Shown here piece after piece: positions 23,185 to 33,620 of a stretch of 64,000 nucleotides of DNA. The notes beneath the pieces were generated by a model that had not been told where the DNA came from, did not search any database, and saw nothing but the letters and a program-made list of their open reading frames with translations. Position numbers and translations under genes: made by a program. How positions within the stretch are numbered: position 1 is the first letter of the stretch; every line of letters begins with the position of its first letter. Source of the stretch: Misgurnus anguillicaudatus (taxonomy: Eukaryota > Chordata > Actinopteri > Cypriniformes > Cobitidae); contig NC_073357.2 of assembly GCF_027580225.2 (NCBI RefSeq), positions 41,068,001-41,132,000 of the forward strand, written 5' to 3'.

Positions 23185-23755
23185 TTGTGACTCACACTCA
23201 CCCGGGCGCGCATTCATCATTAGGATGCGATTGTTTTGAACAAAGCAGGAAGTAAAGCGCTCTTGTCACGGCCGGGGCGGACCCAAGTTGACTAAAAGGC
23301 CACGCCCCTCTCTACTTTCCACCTCGAGGAGGTTCCCAAGACCACTCCAATGACCAAACAGACAAGTATACTACGTTTAAAAATATATCTTTATTTAAAT
23401 ACTTAAAAATAAGGAAAGGGGAGGGGAAAAGGGGAAAGGGCACTTTAAAAACACTTCTTCTCGCCCCCCAGGGCAGCTTAGACCATGGAGCGGGGGCCCG
23501 GACTCCTGTCCACTTGGTCCTTGAATCCGTGGCGCCCTCCGCTTCCTCCTGGAGGCAAAACAGGTAAAACACTGTTAGTGACTTGTTTCCAACACGGGAT
23601 TGCAACTAATCTGATTTTTCCTCCATATCTCCTACACCCTTAGGTTTTCCTTGTTGGGGCCCCTCACTCTCTTCAGGACGGTGTACTAGGACAAAGGTAA
23701 GTAATTTACTCCTTCCACACAGTTCGTTCCTTCCGCAGGACGTTGCTGTGGGCAC

Positions 23756-24253
23756 CAGTGTTGGGGGTAACGCATTACAAGTAACTTGAGTTACGTAATA
23801 ATATTACTTTTCTGGAGTAACAAGTAAAGTAACGCATTACTTTTTAAATGTACACATTAATATTTGAGTTACTTTTTCAAAAAAGTAACTCCAGTTACTT
23901 TTTTAGTTTAATTAATTTGATTAAAAAATATGTACTGAATTAAACTAAACGTATGCACTCTCTGTGCCTGTGTGGAAACAGTTTGAGTCAGAAACTGAGA
24001 TGGCAGGCCAGAGCTAAACATTTTTATGATGAAATATGCAATTTCTGAATGCAGAACTTTTCAGTCATAAAAACACCTGCAAGGCCTGAAAGAGATCAAG
24101 CTTTAGCCAAGAAAAAGTAACGCAAAAGTAACTAAAAGTAACGTAAGCATTACTTTCCATGAAAAGTAACTAAGTAATGCAATTAGTTACTTTTTTTGGG
24201 AGTAACTTAATATTGTAATGCATTACTTTTAAAAGTAACTTTCCCCAACACTG
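23756..24253. mobile_element. hAT-like MITE, 498 bp, 8-bp target duplication
   Basis: Starts CAGTGTTGGGGGTAACGCAT and ends with the inverse CCCCAACACTG. GTGGGCAC flanks both sides (23748-23755, 24254-24261). The interior is rich in AAAGTAACT/AGTTACTTTT words in both directions. This is a familiar, abundant teleost non-autonomous hAT family. It is inserted in the larger repeat at 23264-26196. Confidence 0.9.
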
Positions 24254-24279
24254 GTGGGCACAGATGGATCAACACATAA

Positions 24280-24720
24280 CACAGGTAAGTTACTCACGGA
24301 GCTTGGACCTCTCGTCTACTTCGAGACTAGGGCAAAGGTAGGTATTTCACTCTCTCTTCACAGTTCGTTTCTTCCGCAGGACATTGCTATAAGCACAGAC
24401 AGATTACCACATCACACAGGTAAGTTACTCACGAGGCTTGGACTTCTTGTTTACTTCGAGGCAGTACACTAGGGCAAAGGTAGGTATTTCACAGTTCGTT
24501 TCCTCCTCAGGACTTTGCTATAAGCACAGACAGATTACCACATCACACAGGTAAGTTACTCACGAGGCTTGGACTTCTCGTTTGCTTCGAGGCAGGTACG
24601 CTAGGGCAAAGGTAGGTATTTCACTCTCTCTTCACAGTTCGTTCTTTCCTCGGGGCGCTGCTGTAAGTATAGGTAGGTTAATACATCACACAGATAGGTT
24701 ACTCACAAGGTTTGAACTTC
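24280..24720. repeat. tandem repeat, about four units of 110-145 bp
   Basis: The phrase GTAAGTTACTCACGAGGCTT recurs at about 24284, 24419, 24551 and (diverged) 24694. Each is followed by a run containing GGGCAAAGGTAGGTATTTCA and CACAGTTCGTT. One more partial unit lies left of the MITE at about 23690-23750, so the MITE split the array. Confidence 0.75.
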
Positions 24721-26200
24721 TTGTTTCCTTCGGACAGTGGGCTTTCACAACAACGTTCATGCACCGTATACCTCCACCCGTCTGCTTACGCCTCAGGGTG
24801 TCGTAGGGGCTGATGGGTCGAGTGCCACGGAGCCGAACGCTTCCCTAGCTCTCCCTCCTTGCTTGGACAGCCGGGGGCCGCGAGCTGGGGCGAACTCTCG
24901 ATGAGGCTCCGCACACACCAATGACTTCTGGGCGATAGATTCAAATATTGCCACGACCCAAAATCCGTACAGTACACTTATTTGCTACTTACTTGGACGT
25001 AACGCTGGACTTCACCACTGTCTACTTTCAAAGTGATGCGGTTATTACTGACACGCAGGGGGCCGAAAGATTTGGTCTCTTCTTTGCACGGGGCACGAGC
25101 CACAACGTGTTCTTCTTCCCTCACGAGTCATCCGGAGGCTGGGGCAGTTCTAGACACTACAAGCACAGCACACACAGCAAGCTTTGTGTAGACACCAATA
25201 ATAATTGCACTCACCCACAGCACTCGACACACTCTCACGTGAATTTCGGGACTGGACCACCTGTCCTCGACCGATCAGTGAGGTTGGTTGGGCGTCGCTC
25301 TTGTCGCAGGAGAGATAGTATAGTATACAATGGAAAAATCAGCACAACCCCTGTATGTTATTTTACTACCTGTTGGCTCACCCACACTTCTTGTGTTCGC
25401 AGGGCCAAACGACCTACAGCAGACGGTTTCCCCAAACAAGTGGTTCCTGTTCGTGCTTCCGGTAGTTCCACGGCTCACCCACGCTTCCCTTCACAGTGGG
25501 GCCAGGTACCTTTAACACACTCAGAATGCACAATAGCAGCCGTTTGTCAATACTGCATCCACACACAACAGCGGTTACTCACTCATTGTTTGTTCTCACA
25601 ACCTGGGGTTTAACTGCACTCGTTGACTCTGGATTCGCACACTCACAAGTAAATCCATCAACCAATCTCTTCACCTAGTCACCTTCTGCCTCTTTCTTCC
25701 CCAAGGGATCGATGTGCATCAAACGGCGGCCCTACACAGCAGCAACACAGTGTGTACAAAGTACACCAACAAGCAACGTTCCGGTGCAGTGCTCCTTTAA
25801 CATCCACCGCTCCGTCCTTTTCGCCTTTCTTGGCTGCCGCACTCTTTCCATGCGCTATAAGCGCTTCCGTGGATCAGCGGCGCCCTCCGGCTCCTCTAAG
25901 GATGGAGCGTGTGATCGGGTCTGCCCTAGGCAGTAAAGCAGCTCGTGCCCGAAACGACTTCCCCCGTTTGGGCTTCTTTGGGCCTTTTTATGTGCGTTGT
26001 CTCTATTCCCTCCTCCAATCATGAGTTCCCAGCTTGATTTGTCACACCTGTTGCTCGTTTGTCCATAATCTGTGTCGCTAGGGAGACCAGGAAGTAAAAT
26101 GGTGCAGTTAAAAATTGGGCCCGGACGGAAACCATCTTCAGGCGGAACCTTTCTCCGCCACTTTTGGTTCCGCCCTATCATAGTCACCCGGTGACACTCT

Positions 26201-27574
26201 CTTAACACTGGAACCCGGTGAATCAAGCATCACTTTTAAAAATGAAATTAGAAAGCAGGTGGTGCTAGGGTGAAAAAACTTAATAGCCTAGTTGCAAATT
26301 TAACAACAGCTGGACGAAGACATTTTAGTACCGGACATGGTGGGAAAAGCGCAGTAACGTAACGCAGTACAATAAATCACTTTAGCACAATCGTACTGTG
26401 GAGGCACAGAGCATAGACATTAAAGAAATAACTAGACCGCTCATTGGCTGCTGGATCGTGGGTCAACGGCGCCACCATATTAGTGGTGGCTACTTTTCCA
26501 TTAAAATCATAGCAGCTGGAGGTAAAATGCCTCCGTGTGCAGTTTGGCAACTGGAGGCAGAATATTAATAGCTAGAGATACTGCTATTTAGCTATGAATG
26601 TTGATACTTAGTGAATGTTGAGAATTAACAATGTTTACAGGTTGTTTATGTAAAACTGTAACAAGTATTAGACCACGACATTCGCTTGATTATGTTGTTA
26701 CTGCTGAAACCGTCTATAGAATATGCATAATATAATTTTAGTGCTATAAAAACGAATGCAGACTGTTACTCTTTGCAACACCCCCCACCCCCCCTGAGGT
26801 CTCCTGAATTTTGGAATCCAAATGTTGACAGGTATGAACTGTACACGCACTGAATCTAAAATTACAGCAAATAGTGGTCGTTTGACCTTGGTACACTTGG
26901 GAATATTTGTAAAAAAATTGGGACAGTTGTATATGCTGTGTTTTAGACAAAATGCCCGAATAGTGTAATTTGTAATATTAATACACTTAATCCTGGTGGT
27001 TATAATATCCCAATATATGTCGTCATTGCAAAATGATTTCCCAATATACAATTGCATACCTCGAAATATTAAGTTTCACCTGCTGCTGGTGGAGGCACTT
27101 AATTTAGTAAACAGATCTTTGGGTCGTATTTTTCCCAACTGAGACAATACCGTCTATACCGGTGTGGTCTGATACAACCCTCCTTTGCAACAGAAACACA
27201 CACAGGAATAAACACAGAGGTCATGCATTAGCTTTCTGACCAACATTTTGTGCAGCTGTATATTTTCAAGCATGGAGGAAAACTTTCAATTTTATTTTCA
27301 TCATAAGCGGTTTTCATAAATGTCATTGTGACATTTTACATGAGGCTTTGACTTGAATGTTAACATTTATTCCACTTTGTAGAGACATTTATAGGGTATA
27401 TGCGCAACTTCAGCATTCCTATTAAACATAGTAGATCACTTCCAGTTCTGTATGCTCTATGCTGACATGGCGCTGTTTTTTATACATTATGCCTTCATGA
27501 GCTATCAAAGACGAGAAAAAACAATGTCCAGTGGTTATGCTAGTTAACATCTTAAACCAAAGTAAAAGAAAATG
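26201..27574. other. intergenic DNA, unclassified
   Basis: Mixed AT-rich sequence. No bounded element or coding exon. The 119-codon minus-strand frame at 26698-27057 shows no domain. Confidence 0.4.
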
Positions 27575-27950
27575 GGTTACACTTAATTTTGATAGTCCAC
27601 TTTAGACATTCTACTAACCGTATATAACTTTGCAACTACATGTCAACTAACTTTTAATAATTTGCAACTATACGTAAACTAACTGTTATTTTTAGAGTAT
27701 AAGTAGACTGTAAGGGTTAGGGTTAGGGTTAGGGTTAGGGAAGGGGTTTGGGTTAGTGGAATATGTTGACATGCACCTGCAAAGATACTTATAGACAGTT
27801 GAATGTCTGTTGAGATATCATCGCAATAGTGTTAGTAGATATTAAGCAGACAGTTTACTAATTCTCTAAATATTGGTAGTTGATAATTAGTTGCAAAGTT
27901 ACTTATAGTTAGTAAAATGTCTAAAGTGGACTATCAAAATAAAGTGTTAG
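27575..27950. mobile_element. MITE with GATAGTCCACTTTAGACATT termini and an internal TTAGGG run
   Basis: The left end, ending TTTTGATAGTCCACTTTAGA, is mirrored by TCTAAAGTGGACTATCAAAA at 27919-27938. An internal GGGTTAGGG run (27716-27740) looks telomeric but is part of the repeat. No open frame. Confidence 0.7.
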
Positions 27951-29577
27951 CAGAAAAGGTACTAACTTTTTTATACTTTATTGACAAAGGCATTTTCTTC
28001 TCGCATACATACAGATATTAGAATAAAAAAGAACATAACACAAATAATAATACATGAACAACAAGCTATAATAGCACATACCGGCAACTGGAAGCGATCA
28101 ACCCAGTTTTCCGGTTTGGTCATGTGACGTTCGATCCTATTGTATATTGCCATCCATCCCAAAATTACTATGATATGAATTTTGGTCAGTATTGCCCAGC
28201 CATAGGTACACTTAAAATTTTAACAAGATTTTTACATAAAATCAACAACATTTAGTAATATTATAGTAATATTATATTTATATATAATATTTTACACTCT
28301 GCACTGTAAAAAATACTTTGCTGCCTTAAAATTTTTTGTTGAATCAACTCGGATTTACAAGTCATTTCAACTTACTATTATTTATCTTGACTAGAGATGA
28401 GTTGTTATAACTAAGGGTGAGTTGTTATAAATTATAAAATTAAGTTGACTTTTCTCAACTATATTTTATAAGTTATGACAACTCATCGCCGTCGGTGTCG
28501 ATGTATGAATGGGTGAGTGAATGGGTGAATGTGAGGCTAATTGTAAAGCGCTTTGGATGGCCATAGGCAGGGGCGCAATGAACAGTTTCAAGGGGGGTAT
28601 GCGAGACAGAATTTTGGGCCCCTTTCTTTAGATGATTGTTTGATTTTCATACCATAATGTGTAGCTATAGAAAATTACTCGCTTTTTTAATTTTACAAGT
28701 CGCATTTGCAACAAAAAATAAATGCATGAAGCAAAAAAAAGATTTAGGATATTCGAAAAACGAATACCATTTTAATCTGGAATGGCAGAAAACATTCACG
28801 TGACTGAGATCACTAAAGAAGAGTAATGCATGGAGATGCATTTCTGAATCTATGGAAATCTATTGAAGGCGCTTTGAAAGTCGCGGCATGAGTTTTCTGT
28901 GCGGTTTCAGAAACGAAATTTGTACATTTATGTTTAGCCTATAATAGTTCATTCTTCAGAGTTCAATTCAATTCAAATTGATGATCTTATATTCCATTTA
29001 GTCTATTTAAAAATGTTCTTACAAACCGACTGTATTCATCAGAAAACACCAAATAACGTATATTCTCTTTATGTCGTTGTTCTCTGTGCGTGTGGTATGT
29101 GTTTCCCGCAACCCCCACACGCGTCCTACGCTCATGACAATAAGCGTGACCGGCAAAAGTATTAAAAAAATAAAATGACGTTGATTTTTTTTAAAAGTGT
29201 GCACCTCGCCCACGCACGCCCTTAGCCAGTGACACAGAAATTGCAAAAAGCATAATCGGCTAAAGTTTTAAATATGACGTTGATTTTCAGTCAAAAGCAT
29301 GCCGCAATCAAATGTGCTGCTGATGGGCATGCATATTTAATTCCTGTGCACTGAAGGCTGTTTTTTGAAAAGCGATAAAAGTGATATACTCCATAATATG
29401 ATTTTGCACATACAAACAACAACTATATTATTACAAAGATAATACTGCATGTTTTGGGATTTGATAGCATATTGCAGTAGTTCATATTTGTTACCTAATG
29501 ATGCACAGTGTTCTTTTTAATGTTCTTTTTCTTTAATATTCACAACACTTATCAACAAAACATTGATTAAAATTAAG

Positions 29578-30031
29578 TGTAAGGTTTTGTTCTGTGTTTT
29601 GTTGTATTCTGTATATTTTTGTATTGGACTTTTATTTTGACATCCTGTTCTGGCTTTTATTTTGAAAACATCATGCCATGTCACGCTTCACACTTCCTGT
29701 CTGTTTTGTATTTAAGCACTTCCTGTATACCTGTTCACTGCTGAATATTATACAATTGTAAGCCAGCCTGTTTCCTGTATCTGTTACCTGCAATCTGTTA
29801 CCTGTCTGTTTCTGTTTCTGTTATCTGTATCTGTTCCTGTTTTGTCCTGTGCCTGTATTTGGATTTATTGCCTGTTTTGCCGCCTGCCCTGATATATTTT
29901 GCCTGTCTCTGGATTTATGCTTTGGATTTGCCCTTTGGATTTGTTTGCTGGCCCTTTATGGGATTTTACAATAAACACCTTTTGCACATGGATTCACGTC
30001 TCACACGCTTTCATTAAAGCACCCCGTTACA
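29578..30031 (+). repeat. left LTR
   Basis: A 454-base terminal repeat, TG...CA ends, rich in CCTGT/CTGTTTCTG words. AATAAA precedes the end by about 60 bases. Confidence 0.92.
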
Positions 30032-30086
30032 GAATATTCAGCCATAACCCGGATCCAGCGAAGGTTAGTAACTTCCCACCAGCAAT

Positions 30087-31517
30087 ATGAAACCCGTCTT
30101 TGCCCTGCTTGAACTCCGCCAAAACCACCGTGCCATCGAGGAATATGTGAGTGATTTTTTGGACTTGAGTAATCAGGTACACTTTGATGATGTGACACTT
30201 AAGAACTTGTTTTATAATGCTCTAGATGAGCATTTGCATTTGTGTATGCCAAGAGATATGTCTGTCTGGTCCCCGGAAAGGTATATTGACTTTGCTTTGT
30301 TACTGTGTGGCTCACCATTTACTGTGGGTGTTGCGGATACACCTCCAGTGAATTTACACAACCCATCAAGCCATTTCATGCCGGTTCTGCCCAAACCTGA
30401 ATATGTCATGCCTGATCATAAAATGGCCGCCACCATGCTTGCTCCCAAAATGGCCGCCATCCTGCCTGTCCCTAAAATGGCCGCCATCCTGCCCGTTCCC
30501 AAAATGGCCGCCATCCTGCCTGTCTCTGCACCTGTTCTCGAGAGAGCTACAACCATTCCTGCACCTGAGCTTCAGAGGGCCGTCGTCACCACCACACCAG
30601 CACTTAGGAGGGCTATCATTCACCCTGCACCTGCCATCAAAATGGCCGCCATGCCTGAACCAGCTACCGCTGAGGTATGTCTTCTTGAATATATACTACC
30701 TGACTTTGTCCTCGCCCTGTGGTGCGTCTGGTCTGCCTTCTGCTCTGTTATTCCCGAGGTTCCTCAAGGCCCTGCATCCGATTCATCCGACTCATCCGAT
30801 TCATCCAACTGCTCTGATTCACTCGACTCCTATGACTCATCTGATCTGCCCGACTCATCTGATGTGACCGACTCATCTGATCTGCCCGACTCATCTGATC
30901 TGCCCGACTCATCTGATCTGCCCGACTCATCTGATCTGCCCGTCTCATCTGATCTGCCCGTCTCATCTGATCTGCCCGTCTCATCTGATCTGCCCGTCTC
31001 ATCTGATCTGCCCGTCTCATCTGATCTGCCCGACTCATCTGATCTGCCCGTCTCATCTGATCTGCCCGTCTCATCTGATCTGCCCGTCTCATCTGATCTG
31101 CCCGTCTCATCTGATCTGCCCGTCTCATCTGATCTGCCCGTCTCATCTGATTCACCTGATCTGCCTGATTCACCTAATCCGCCCGACTCCTCTGATTCTT
31201 CTGATTCATCTGATTCGTCTGTCCTGCCTGATTCACCTGTCCCATCTGATTCGTCTGTCTCACCTGATTCACATGATTCGTCTGTCCTGCCTGATTCACC
31301 TGTCTTGTCTGATTCACCTGGCTCAACAGACTATTCTGATTCATCTGGTCCACCACCTGGGACATCGCCACCCTGGGCTTTGGGAGCTTTCCCAAGTTTT
31401 TTTTTTGGGGGGGGTAGTACCCGGACACAGGGAGGAGGCAGAGGACACCAAGGCGGAGGCCGAAGTGTGCTCGGACCCTTCCTCTCCCTGTGTTCCAGGT
31501 CTATTCCTGCCCCATGA
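30087..31517 (+). CDS. repeat-rich Gag-like ORF of the non-autonomous LTR retroelement
   Basis: A 476-codon frame starting 56 bases after the left LTR. The first 80 or so residues (AIEEYVSDFLDLSNQVHFDD, FYNALDE, SPERYIDFAL) resemble the capsid-type Gag segment of Ty3/gypsy-like elements, by pattern only. Then come four KMAA-containing units of about nine residues (30418-30530), and 18 consecutive six-residue units of SSDLPV/SSDLPD type (30837-31160), and a Ser/Pro/Asp-rich tail. The frame runs out at 31517, after a T-then-G homopolymer near 31399-31416. The continuation in another frame carries 15 Pro-rich octapeptides. So this copy either uses a frameshift or has an indel there. No zinc knuckle is visible. 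Confidence 0.6.
   Translation: MKPVFALLELRQNHRAIEEYVSDFLDLSNQVHFDDVTLKNLFYNALDEHLHLCMPRDMSVWSPERYIDFALLLCGSPFTVGVADTPPVNLHNPSSHFMPVLPKPEYVMPDHKMAATMLAPKMAAILPVPKMAAILPVPKMAAILPVSAPVLERATTIPAPELQRAVVTTTPALRRAIIHPAPAIKMAAMPEPATAEVCLLEYILPDFVLALWCVWSAFCSVIPEVPQGPASDSSDSSDSSNCSDSLDSYDSSDLPDSSDVTDSSDLPDSSDLPDSSDLPDSSDLPVSSDLPVSSDLPVSSDLPVSSDLPVSSDLPDSSDLPVSSDLPVSSDLPVSSDLPVSSDLPVSSDLPVSSDSPDLPDSPNPPDSSDSSDSSDSSVLPDSPVPSDSSVSPDSHDSSVLPDSPVLSDSPGSTDYSDSSGPPPGTSPPWALGAFPSFFFGGGSTRTQGGGRGHQGGGRSVLGPFLSLCSRSIPAP
30837..31160 (+). repeat. 18-bp tandem repeat, 18 units
   Basis: Eighteen units of TCATCTGATCTGCCCGTC type, in frame within the Gag-like ORF. The multiple-of-three unit keeps other frames open as well. 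Confidence 0.93.
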
Positions 31518-31866
31518 CCCAGGTCCAAGCCTGCCCCATGACCCAGGTCCAAGCCTGCCCCATGACCCAGGTCCAAGCCTGCCCCATGACCCAGGTCCAA
31601 GCCTGCCCCATGACCCAGGCCCGCATCTGCCCCATGACCCAGGCCCGCATCTGCCCCATGACCCAGGCCCGCATCTGCCCCATGACCCAGGCCCGCATCT
31701 GCCCCATGACCCAGGCCCGCATCTGCCCCATGACCCAGGTCCGCATCTGCCCTATGACCCAGGCCCGCATCTGCCCCATGACCCAGGCCCGCATCTGCCC
31801 CATGACCCAGGCCCGCATCTGCCCCATGAACCAGGACCATCCTGGCCCCATGACCCAGGACCTCTC
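31507..31866 (+). repeat. 24-bp tandem repeat, 15 units
   Basis: Fifteen units of CTGCCCCATGACCCAGGC plus variable CCGCAT or CCAAGC. Because the unit is 24 bases and lacks stops, all three forward frames and two reverse frames stay open, producing false open frames such as 31331-31912 minus. Confidence 0.93.
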
Positions 31867-31975
31867 CTGAACTGTCCTGCCATTGCCAAGAAGTCCTGGC
31901 CCGCCCACCCACCCTCTATTGGACTTTATGATTTGTTTGTTGGGCTCCGGGAGTCGCCCTTTAGAGGGGGGGTTC

Positions 31976-32428
31976 TGTAAGGTTTTGTTCTGTGTTTTCT
32001 GGTATTCTGTGTATTTTTGTATTGGACTTTTATTTTGACATCCTGTTCTGGCTTTTATTTTGAAAACATCATGCCATGTCACGCTTCACACTTCCTGTCT
32101 GTTTTGTATTTAAGCACTTCCTGTATACATGTTCACTGCTGAATATTATACAATTGTAAGCCAGCCTGTTTCCTGTATCTGTTACCTGCAATCTGTTACC
32201 TGTCTGATTCTGTTTCTGTTATCTGTATCTGTTCCTGTTTTGACCTGTGCCTGTATTTGGATTTATTGCCTGTTTTGCCGCCTGCCCTGATATATTTTGC
32301 CTGTCTCTGGATTTATGCTTTGGATTTGCCCTTTGGATTTGTTTGCTGGCCCTTTATGGGATTTTACAATAAACACCTTTTGCACATGGATTCACCTCTT
32401 CATCGCTTTCATTAAAGCACCCGTTACA
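31976..32428 (+). repeat. right LTR
   Basis: A 453-base copy of the left LTR, preceded by a polypurine tract and followed by the target duplication TTAAG. Confidence 0.92.
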
Positions 32429-33620
32429 TTAAGAGACTAATTATATTAAACGAAATTCATTTTAAACAAACATTTAAAGCAAACAAAACTTAAATTAAAC
32501 TCTTATGATCCACTCCATTTGTACCGTCATATTAGCCTTCAATCCAACGCCCAATATATAGCGTTTAAAATTACATTTTTAATAATCGAATTAAATTGAA
32601 ACAAAACAGTAACAACATTACAACAATATTTAAACACAACAATACTTAAACATAAATATAGAACAGACATTATCTATTAAGATACATGTTAAAAACAATC
32701 TGATATAGCGTTTATAATAGCTGCACTAAGTGAACTTTTTTGGACTAAACCTCCGTTGCAAATCTGAATAAAAATGAATCACTTTCACTTTGAAAATTAT
32801 GCGCTGTCATATTAAATCCAGCTCTTGGTGATTTCAAATTTAACTCAATTACAATGGCTTAGACAATTCTCCTATTTCATGTTTATTTAATATAGAGTCC
32901 ACAATTGCAGAAAATAATATTTTTAACTACTCCTATTAAGTAATTGTCCATCTTAGAAATGCAGTAGCCTAGTTGTCAGCAGTCGCTATCCTAATATTTC
33001 CTTAAATAAAGCCCCTGCTGTCCTTTTGTTTTAACACAAATGTTTTAAATTTTTCATGAAACAAACAGTTTACGGATCAGCATGAGCGCTTTTTAGTGGC
33101 ATGTGAGATCTTACTTTGAAATGCCAAACAGTAGGGCTGTCGACTGTTTGTGTTAACTTAATAGGATTGCATAGCAAACCCACCAAACTGATCCCAAACC
33201 AAAATGTTGCCTACCCACCCATATCCATACCAGCACAATCAAATTAAAAACCACCAGTTCCGCCAAATATGTAATTGTATCTACTAGGTCATGCTTGCAC
33301 GCATTTTTTTAAAAGTGTCTAAATTTTACTTATCACAAAGTCATTTACAGTAGTTTTATATTCATTTAACTATAGTGTTAATAATTAAACGTGTACAATA
33401 AAAAACGGAAAAGTGATGACGGTGGGGCCCCCTAGCGTACTCATGGGCCCATATGCCTTGCATACTCTGAACCCCCCCTAACGGCGCCCCTGGCCATAGG
33501 TCTGTTAAAAGCGCTATATAAATGCAGTCCATTTACCATTTACCATCTCTGTTGACATGACTTGTAAATCTGACTTGATTTAACAAAAAATTTTAAGGCA
33601 GCAAAGTATTTTTTACAGTG

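Larger units (their letters stand above)
23264..26196 (-). mobile_element. probable giant solo LTR (about 2.4 kb without its inserted MITE)
   Basis: The ends are TGTCACGG and CCGGTGACA, giving the short TG...CA inverted ends of an LTR, with CTCT at 23260-23263 repeated at 26197-26200. Read on the minus strand there is a TATA-like ACATAAAAAGG near 25990 and an AATAAA near 23392, close to the far end, which suits an LTR. No gag or pol sequence and no second copy is present. It contains a tandem block (24280-24720) and an inserted hAT-like MITE (23756-24253). The 221-codon frame at 24948-25613 has no recognisable domain. Alternative: a different class of long repeat. Confidence 0.5.
29578..32428 (+). 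mobile_element. non-autonomous LTR retroelement, 2,851 bp, innermost layer
   Basis: The left LTR is 29578-30031 (454 bp) and the right LTR 31976-32428 (453 bp). Both start TGTAAGGTTTTG and end GTTACA, and they differ at only a handful of sites. TTAAG flanks both sides (29573-29577, 32429-32433), a perfect 5-bp duplication. A purine-rich tract (TTAGAGGGGGGGTTC) directly precedes the right LTR. No reverse transcriptase, protease or integrase is encoded, so it must depend on an autonomous relative. Each LTR carries AATAAA (29970 and 32368 regions). Confidence 0.92.
28568..33492. mobile_element. hAT-like element, middle layer of nest, 8-bp target duplication
   Basis: Ends CAGGGGCGC and, inverted, GCGCCCCTG. 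GCCATAGG flanks both sides (28560-28567 and 33493-33500), a perfect 8-bp duplication. Both ends also carry related G-rich / C-rich words (GGGGGGTATGC, GCATACTCTGAACCCCCC). Without the LTR element inside, it is about 2.07 kb, AT-rich, and shows no transposase frame, so it looks non-autonomous. Confidence 0.88.
28312..33620. mobile_element. outer MITE of a three-layer nest (376 bp without insertion)
   Basis: The left end CACTGTAAAAAATACTTTGC and its inverse GCAAAGTATTTTTTACAGTG form TIRs of about 55 near-identical bases. Removing the inner element 28568-33492 and one target copy leaves a 376-base miniature element. The flanking duplication is not clear. Confidence 0.75.

Noticed and set aside
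24948..25613. 221-codon open frame
   Set aside because: Lies inside the probable LTR, has no domain, and is rich in His/Thr/Ser from the local base composition. No start or splice context.
27716..27740. Interstitial telomere marking an ancient chromosome fusion
   Set aside because: Only about four units, located inside a MITE with its own inverted ends.
30748..32082. Minus-strand open frames full of RRADQM, GHGADAGL or MGQMRAW repeats
   Set aside because: They are antisense or shifted readings of the 18- and 24-base tandem repeats, whose units are multiples of three without stop codons.
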